A stretch of 64,000 nt of DNA from Streptomyces sp. NBC_00259 (GTDB taxonomy: Bacteria > Actinomycetota > Actinomycetes > Streptomycetales > Streptomycetaceae): the NCBI RefSeq assembly GCF_036181745.1, contig NZ_CP108080.1:1488001-1552000 (forward strand). Reading direction: 5' to 3'. The translations under genes and the position numbers were made by a program. Position 1 is the stretch's first letter, and every line of letters starts with the position of its first letter. Positions 59,361-64,000 of this stretch are shown here, one piece after another. Under the pieces are notes generated by a model. It saw nothing but the letters and a program-made list of their open reading frames with translations. It did not search any database and was not told where the DNA came from.

Positions 59361-59735
59361 TCAGGCTTCGTACGCCGCCCGCAGCGCGTCCCGAACCGCG
59401 CGGAGCGCGTCCTCGCGGGACAGACCCAGGCGGTGGACCTGCTCGGCGTACGCCTGGGCGGCCGCGGCGGCCTGACGCTCCGCCGCATCACCCGCCGCCG
59501 CGACGAACGTGCCGTTGCGGCCACGGGTTTCGATCACCCCGTCGCCCTCCAGGGCGCGGTACGCCTTGGCGACGGTGTTGGCGGCCAGGCCGAGTTCCTC
59601 CGCGAGACCCCTGACCGTCGGGAGTTTGTAGCCGACGGGCAGCGTGCCGGAACGGGCCTGGGCCGAGATCTGGGAACGCAGCTGCTCGTAGGGCGCGGAA
59701 GCGGCGTCCGTGTCGATGAGGATCTTCAAGGTCAC
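59361..59735 (-). CDS. YtrA-subfamily GntR regulator
   Basis: 124 residues from GTG 59733-59735, after GGGAGA. A short GntR protein: winged HTH TLPVGYKLPTVRGLAEELGL, then AANTVAKAYRALEGDGVIET (about 30-70), and only two helices as C-terminal domain, which is the YtrA type. YtrA regulators usually control ABC transporters, but none is adjacent. It is divergent from the double-GNAT gene. Longer reading from 60020 is a shadow over the acetyltransferase. Confidence 0.85.
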   Translation of the reverse strand: MTLKILIDTDAASAPYEQLRSQISAQARSGTLPVGYKLPTVRGLAEELGLAANTVAKAYRALEGDGVIETRGRNGTFVAAAGDAAERQAAAAAQAYAEQVHRLGLSREDALRAVRDALRAAYEA

Positions 59736-59835
59736 AAAATGATTGTCTCCCACTTCGGTGCCGCGGGCACGCCGCTTGGGACCCGCCGGAAAATGAGAGG
59801 CGGGCGCACGAGGCGCACGCGTAGCGTGCGGAATC

Positions 59836-60759
59836 ATGACAGTGATCGTCCGTGACTTCCGCGCCCCCCAGGACGCCGCGGGCGCCGCCCGGGTCCAGCG
59901 CGCCGCGCTGCCGTTCCTGCTCGTGAGTGCGGAGTCCCTGGCCTTCGACCTGGCCCACGCGCATCCGCTCGCGCGCTTCCGTCCGCTCGTCGCCGAGGAG
60001 GACGGCGCGATCGTCGGCACGGCGCAGGTGGGGCTCGCGCACGACAGTCCGGAGCCGGGGGTCGGTTACGCGAACGTCTTCGTGCACCCGGAGCACCGCG
60101 GCCGGGGCGCCGGGTCGTCGATCGTGCGTGCCGCCGAGGAGTATCTCGCGGCGGCCGGGGCGACGAGCGCGTACTCCTGGGTGCTGGACGAGCGGGCCCA
60201 CCGTGCCTTCGCCGAGCGCCTCGGCTACCGGCCCAGCCGCCCGGCGTACTTCCTCCGGCTCGATCTGGCGACGGCGAAACTGCCGCGACTGCGGACACCG
60301 CCCGAAGGGGTGCGGATCGTCCCGGCGTCCGCGTTCGCGAACGACCCGCGGCCGCTGTTCGAGCTGGACGCGGAGACCACCGCGGACGAGCCGGGCGACG
60401 TGGACGCGGAGTTCACCGACTACGAGCACTGGCTGGCGGAGACCTGGGGCCATCCGCTGTTCAGCCGCGAACTCACCTCCGTCGCCGTCGTGGACGGCCG
60501 GCCGGTGGCCTTCAGCGCGGCGCGTACGGACGGTTCGGCCCGCTACGGCACGTCGATGACGGGCACCGCCGGCGACTTTCGCGGCCGGGGCCTCGCCAAG
60601 CTCGCCAAGAACGACTCGCTGCACCGGGCGCGTGCCGCCGGGTTCACGGAGGCCTTCACCGGCAACGACGCGGGCAACGGTCCGATGCTGGCGATCAACA
60701 AGTGGTTCGGTTACGAGATCTGTGCGACGGAGGTACGGCATGTCCGCACGCTGGGGTGA
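59836..60759 (+). CDS. GNAT acetyltransferase with two GNAT domains
   Basis: 307 residues. Domain 1 (about 3-145) has acetyl-CoA motif VGYANVFVHPEHRGRGAGSS; domain 2 (about 150-300) has FRGRGLAKLAKNDSLHRARA and ends with NKWFGYEICATEV. Tandem-GNAT enzymes of actinomycetes include mycothiol synthase MshD and others; the present sequence is not clearly MshD. The substrate is unknown. It overlaps the next gene by 20 bases, so the two are cotranslated. Confidence 0.83.
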   Translation: MTVIVRDFRAPQDAAGAARVQRAALPFLLVSAESLAFDLAHAHPLARFRPLVAEEDGAIVGTAQVGLAHDSPEPGVGYANVFVHPEHRGRGAGSSIVRAAEEYLAAAGATSAYSWVLDERAHRAFAERLGYRPSRPAYFLRLDLATAKLPRLRTPPEGVRIVPASAFANDPRPLFELDAETTADEPGDVDAEFTDYEHWLAETWGHPLFSRELTSVAVVDGRPVAFSAARTDGSARYGTSMTGTAGDFRGRGLAKLAKNDSLHRARAAGFTEAFTGNDAGNGPMLAINKWFGYEICATEVRHVRTLG

Positions 60760-61234
60760 GTCCTGGGTCGATGTCGCGCTGATCAAGGCGGGGCATACGA
60801 AGATCCGCTACCCGGCGGAGGTCGTCGCCGACGACGGCACGCGGATCACCGTCCGCGCGCCGTGGGCGGGCGACGACGTACGGGACTTCGGGTTCGTGCG
60901 CTTCGAGCCGGGAGACATCTTCACCGAGTACTACTGGCGCGACCGCTGGTACGCCGTGAAGGAGGTGCGGGCCGGTGACGGGGCGCTGAAGGGCTGGTAC
61001 ACCGACATCACCCGCCCGGCCGAGGTCTCGCGTGACGAGGTCGTGGTCGAGGATCTGGACCTGGATCTGTGGGTGTCGGCCGACGGTACGCAGATCCTGC
61101 GGCTGGACGAGGACGAGTTCGCCGCGAGCGGCCTCGCCGACAGCGATCCCCGGGCGGCCGAGGAGGCTGCCCGGGCGCTGGACGCCCTGGAACTCCTGGC
61201 CCGCGAGGGGCGGTTCACGGAGCTTCTGGTCTGA
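60740..61234 (+). CDS. DUF402 nucleoside-diphosphatase-like protein
   Basis: 164 residues from ATG 60740, with GGAGG six bases before, lying inside the end of the GNAT gene. DUF402 proteins form a barrel with two metal-binding carboxylates; characterised members remove phosphate from nucleoside di- or triphosphates. Visible: VRAPWAGDDVRDFGFVRFEP, GDIFTEYYWRDRWYAVKEV, GWYTDITRPAEV, then DEVVVEDLDLDLWV. Its stop overlaps the convergent fusion gene by 20 bases. Confidence 0.83.
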   Translation: MSARWGESWVDVALIKAGHTKIRYPAEVVADDGTRITVRAPWAGDDVRDFGFVRFEPGDIFTEYYWRDRWYAVKEVRAGDGALKGWYTDITRPAEVSRDEVVVEDLDLDLWVSADGTQILRLDEDEFAASGLADSDPRAAEEAARALDALELLAREGRFTELLV

Positions 61235-62402
61235 GGCGCGGCACCGGGAGCGAGCCCGGGACCGATCCCGGGACCGAGACGGGGATCGAGCCCGGGACCG
61301 AGCCCGGGACCGAGACGGGGAGAGGCACCGCCCGGTCCGGTGCACCGGGGTCGTGGGCGATGGTGTCGTCGTCCTCGTGCCAGTGGACGACGAAGCGCTC
61401 ACCGGCCCGGTACGCCTCGAACCCGGCCCTGCAGTAGGCGACCATGTCGTCCGGGAGCGCGGCGAGGGGATGCCAGGCGAGCTCGGAGCACTTGTGCGGC
61501 TCCCGGTTGTCCGGCTCGCCGCCGGTCCCGTACGCCGCCTCGAAGAACCAGCCCGTCCGGGGCGGATCGCCGGGCCCCCGGTGCTGCATCACGAGCGCCA
61601 CCCGCAGATCCTCCGGCCCGAGCTCCACGCCGATCTCCTCGGACGTCTCGCGCACCATGGCCGCGCGCACGTCCTCGCCCTCCTCGACATGCCCCGACGG
61701 CCCGTTCCACAACCCGTCCCCGTAGCCGGTGTTCGCCCGGCGGGCGAGCAGGACCTCGTCGCCGCGCCGCAGGACGAGATGGACGTCGACGACCTCGCTG
61801 TGCCGCGGGGCCGGGGGAACGGGCGCGAGCCGGGCCACCACCGCGTACCGCTCGTCGTCGACCGGGCGGCCCCACAGGGCCGGATCGTCCGACAGCGGTT
61901 CATGGTCGATCCGTCCCACGAGAGGCGTGAGCGTGCCGATGAGCCGCTGCGCGGGCACTCCGGCGCCTCCCCACACCCCCTCGACCAGCACCAGTCGCCC
62001 GCCCGGCCGCAGCAGGGACACCCAGTGGCCGAGCGCCGACTCGGCGTCGGGCAGGGCCCAGACGACATGCCGCACGAGCACGACGTCGAACCGCCGCTCC
62101 CCCACCGGTGGCCGGTCCGCCGGGCCGACCAGCACCTCGGCGCCGGTGCCGGCGAGCTTGCGGCGCGCCGCCGCGGCCATGCGCGGCGAGAGGTCCACCG
62201 CGGTGACACGGTGGCCCTGCTCGGCGGCGACGAGGGAGAGGCTGCCCGTGCCGCAGCCGAGATCGAGCACATCGGACGGCTCGTGCGGCAGCCAGCGCGC
62301 CATGCGCGTCGCCCAGGCACCGCGCACCACGGGGTCGCGCAGTCCGTGGTCGGGCTCCTCGTCGAAGGTGTCGGCGGCCGCGTCCCAGTCGATCGTCGTC
62401 AT
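61215..62402 (-). CDS. Fused class I methyltransferase and Nudix hydrolase
   Basis: 395 residues from the ATG 62400-62402. Residues about 1-165 form a SAM-dependent methyltransferase: VLDLGCGTGSLSLVAAEQGH, TAVDLSPRMA, RPGGRLVLVEG. Residues about 205-365 form a Nudix domain: GPSGHVEEGEDVRAAMVRET, then SEEIGVELG, all catalytic Glu present. This bifunctional arrangement exists as a named family in Streptomyces, but its reaction is unknown. The last 30 residues are VPGS repeats. An upstream start would add about 19 unlikely residues. Confidence 0.82.
   Translation of the reverse strand: MTTIDWDAAADTFDEEPDHGLRDPVVRGAWATRMARWLPHEPSDVLDLGCGTGSLSLVAAEQGHRVTAVDLSPRMAAAARRKLAGTGAEVLVGPADRPPVGERRFDVVLVRHVVWALPDAESALGHWVSLLRPGGRLVLVEGVWGGAGVPAQRLIGTLTPLVGRIDHEPLSDDPALWGRPVDDERYAVVARLAPVPPAPRHSEVVDVHLVLRRGDEVLLARRANTGYGDGLWNGPSGHVEEGEDVRAAMVRETSEEIGVELGPEDLRVALVMQHRGPGDPPRTGWFFEAAYGTGGEPDNREPHKCSELAWHPLAALPDDMVAYCRAGFEAYRAGERFVVHWHEDDDTIAHDPGAPDRAVPLPVSVPGSVPGSIPVSVPGSVPGSLPVPRLRPEAP
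61240..61323 (-). repeat. 12-bp repeats at the end of the fusion gene
   Basis: The units CGGGACCGAGCC, CGGGACCGAGAC and close forms follow one another, giving VPGS and VPVS repeats in the protein tail. The period is a multiple of three, so copy number can vary without frameshift. Confidence 0.85.
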
Positions 62403-62445
62403 GCGTCCGATCGTCGCAGCCGCCACTGACAACGGGCCGGCCCGC

Positions 62446-62549
62446 GCGGGTCGGTGCAACGACTCACGACAGCAGGGAGGTTCAACGACTCGCGGCAGCG
62501 GGTCGGTTCAGCGGCTTGCGGCAGCGGGTCAGCCCAGCGGCTTGCGGTA
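62446..62549. repeat. Four 26-bp tandem units anchored on a gene's 3' end
   Basis: Units at 62446-62471, 62472-62497, 62498-62523 and 62524-62549 are each exactly 26 bp, with few changes. The last includes the final codons and stop of the GNAT gene (minus strand, stop at 62529). The others fill the gap to the divergent fusion gene. The third and fourth are the most alike. Confidence 0.9.
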
Positions 62550-62975
62550 GTGGATGCGGTCGTACCGGCCCTCCATGCGGCGTTCGACGACCTCATAGCC
62601 GTACCGCTCGTACATCTTCCGGTTCTCCCACATCATGGCGTTCGTGAGCAGCCGCACCTCGGGCACTCCGAGCCGGCGCGCGTGCTCCTCGACGAAGGCC
62701 GGCAGCCGGCGGCCGAGTCCCGTGCCCTGGGCGTCGGCGTCGACGGCGATCGAGTCCAGGTAGAGGTGGTCGGCCGCGGGGATCAGCACCAGGACGCCGG
62801 TCAGCGGGTCGCCCGTCACGTACACCCGGCCCGCCTCCACGTTCGCCGCGTGGTCCGCCTGCATCGGGGCCGGTACGAGTCCGATCCGTTCGATGTAGTG
62901 GTGGTAGGCCGCGTCGGTCACGGCTTTCACACGGGAGATGTCGTCCTCGGCGGCGAGCCGGATGTCGTCGGTCAT
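62529..62975 (-). CDS. GNAT family N-acetyltransferase
   Basis: 148 residues from ATG 62973-62975, overlapping the TctA stop by ATGA. Acetyl-CoA site: LYLDSIAVDADAQGTGLGRR (about 75-94), and the following ARRLGVPEVRLLTNAMMWEN and MYERYGYEVVERR. It may modify a small molecule or protein N-terminus; the substrate is unknown. Translational coupling to a tricarboxylate transporter gene is unusual. The final codons form part of a 26-bp tandem repeat. Confidence 0.85.
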   Translation of the reverse strand: MTDDIRLAAEDDISRVKAVTDAAYHHYIERIGLVPAPMQADHAANVEAGRVYVTGDPLTGVLVLIPAADHLYLDSIAVDADAQGTGLGRRLPAFVEEHARRLGVPEVRLLTNAMMWENRKMYERYGYEVVERRMEGRYDRIHYRKPLG

Positions 62976-64000
62976 CCCCTCACCGTACGACCGCGCGCAA
63001 CCAGTTTCTTCAGCCATGGCCAGGCCAGCAGCACCACGATCACGGCGTACACCGTCACCGAGAACGGGGTGTCGACCAGCCCGGTGACACTGCCGTCGCT
63101 GATCTGCAGGGCGCGCCGCAACTGCTGCTCCGCGGCCGGGCCGAGGATGACACCGATCACCGCGGGCAGCACCGGCAGCCCGTAGCGCCGCATACCGAAC
63201 CCGATCAGTCCGATGACCAGCAGGATCACCAGGTCGAGCGCCTCTCCGCCGACCGCGTACGCGCCGACCGCCGCGAAGAACAGGATCCCCGCGTAGAGGT
63301 ACGGCCGGGGGATCCGCAGCAGCTTCGCCCACAGCGGTGCGAGCGGCAGGTTGAGCGCGAGCAGCAGGACCATGCCGACGAAGAGCGAGGCGATCAGGCC
63401 CCAGACCAGGTCGGGTTCGCGTTCGAAGAGCAGCGGTCCCGGCTGGATGCCGTACTGCTGGAAGGCGGCGAGCATGACGGCCGCGACGGCCGTGGTCGGC
63501 AGGCCGAGGGTCAGCATCGACACGAGCGTGCCGGCCGCCGAGGCGGACGCCGCGGACTCCGGTCCCGCCACGCCCTCGATGGCGCCCTTGCCGAACTCCT
63601 CCTTGTGCCGGGAGAGCCGCTTCTCGGTGACGTAGCTCAGGAACGTCGGGATCTCCGCGCCGCCGGCCGGTACGGCGCCGAACGGGAAACCGATGACCGG
63701 TCCGCGCAGCCATGACTTCCAGGTGCGTTTCACATCGGACTTGGCGAGCCAGGGCCGGCCGACGGGTATCGGCTCTTCGGACGTACGCCGCAGATGGGCC
63801 GCGACCCACAGCGCCTCGCCGATCGCGAAGAGCCCGACCGCGACGATGACGACGTCGATGCCGTCCGCGAGCTGGAGCGAGCCGAAGGTGAGCCGCTGCT
63901 GTCCGGTCATCTGGTCCAGGCCGACGAGCCCGAGGGTGAGACCGATGAGCAGCGAGGCCAGCCCCCGGATGCGGGACGAGCCGAGGACGGAGGTGACGGC
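62972..64000 (-). CDS. TctA-type tripartite tricarboxylate transporter permease (5' end cut by window)
   Basis: About 343 residues visible; the frame stays open to 64000, so the N-terminal third lies outside (the family has about 500). TctA is the large membrane subunit that, with TctB and a periplasmic TctC, imports citrate-like acids using an ion gradient. Seen: [40 protein letters not shown] and [20 protein letters not shown], with many helices. TctB and TctC are expected upstream, outside the window. The stop overlaps the GNAT start. Confidence 0.87.
   Translation of the reverse strand, partial: AVTSVLGSSRIRGLASLLIGLTLGLVGLDQMTGQQRLTFGSLQLADGIDVVIVAVGLFAIGEALWVAAHLRRTSEEPIPVGRPWLAKSDVKRTWKSWLRGPVIGFPFGAVPAGGAEIPTFLSYVTEKRLSRHKEEFGKGAIEGVAGPESAASASAAGTLVSMLTLGLPTTAVAAVMLAAFQQYGIQPGPLLFEREPDLVWGLIASLFVGMVLLLALNLPLAPLWAKLLRIPRPYLYAGILFFAAVGAYAVGGEALDLVILLVIGLIGFGMRRYGLPVLPAVIGVILGPAAEQQLRRALQISDGSVTGLVDTPFSVTVYAVIVVLLAWPWLKKLVARGRTVRG

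Noticed and set aside
59836..60759. Mycothiol synthase MshD
   Set aside because: It has two GNAT domains and a similar length, but the sequence did not show the MshD-specific segments I know, so the specific name was not used.
62446..62549. Possible CRISPR array (four equal-length repeats)
   Set aside because: Units abut without spacers and no cas gene is present.

Overview
The window is very G+C-rich DNA in which real genes show near-obligatory G/C third codon positions, GTG/TTG starts, GGAGG-type ribosome sites and many ATGA/GTGA stop-start overlaps. With the gene content (Tat-exported NamZ, Pls/PosA-type synthetase, many TetR/GntR regulators, SGNH esterase, His-rich NicO transporter) this points to Streptomyces or a close relative. 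About 58 protein genes are supported. Four of the gene features run off or sit at an edge or are uncertain: the first and last genes are cut by the window, one stretch looks like a decayed gene, and one is a 17-codon leader ORF. I found no tRNA, rRNA, CRISPR, integrase, transposase or phage gene, so it reads as stable chromosome.

Layout. 1-7.6 kb: ASCH protein (cut), flavin dehydrogenase, Nudix hydrolase with a tandem DUF202 pair, zinc-less quinone-oxidoreductase-like MDR, His-rich protein, MBL hydrolase, glucarate dehydratase. 7.7-13.1 kb: two acyl-CoA operons, phosphotransferase/acyl-CoA dehydrogenase (+) and SDR/acyl-CoA ligase/TetR (-), which share an operator. 13.3-20.4 kb: secreted NamZ muramidase facing a penicillin-acylase-family Ntn hydrolase, a zinc-ribbon hypothetical, a BKACE enzyme and a Deinococcus-type RNA ligase. 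20.6-30.0 kb: DUF1275 protein, MaoC hydratase and its TetR, acyl-CoA dehydrogenase and its TetR, DMT and MHS transporters, and an ALDH/ADH operon whose operator matches the one at the second TetR. 30.2-36.3 kb: CitMHS-MFS-small-protein operon, molybdopterin oxidoreductase, TetR. 36.4-41.0 kb: hmgA, GntR, an orphan type ISP specificity-like protein, a CoA transferase.

41.3-46.7 kb is the most interesting part. It holds a 1300-residue Pls/PosA-type synthetase (adenylation, carrier, six membrane helices, three tandem C-like domains) whose hand-read specificity code resembles that for lysine. A 17-codon leader ORF is coupled to its start, a strong hairpin follows its stop, and a short M1 zinc aminopeptidase comes next. 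This looks like a poly(epsilon-lysine)-like synthesis and degradation cassette.

46.9-53.7 kb: a small conserved protein, then a coupled DUF4331-TPR-NicO metal-transport operon followed by a PknB-type kinase. 53.7-58.1 kb: SGNH esterase, a small membrane protein and an exopolysaccharide-type operon (two GT2 enzymes and a NodB deacetylase) behind a long leader. 58.2-64 kb: AAA ATPase, YtrA-type GntR, double-GNAT acetyltransferase, DUF402 phosphatase-like protein, a methyltransferase-Nudix fusion, a GNAT protein and a cut TctA permease.

Two themes recur. Several TetR genes come with paired, matching palindromes that define small local acyl-CoA/aldehyde regulons. Short tandem repeats are anchored on or next to the 3' ends of several genes.
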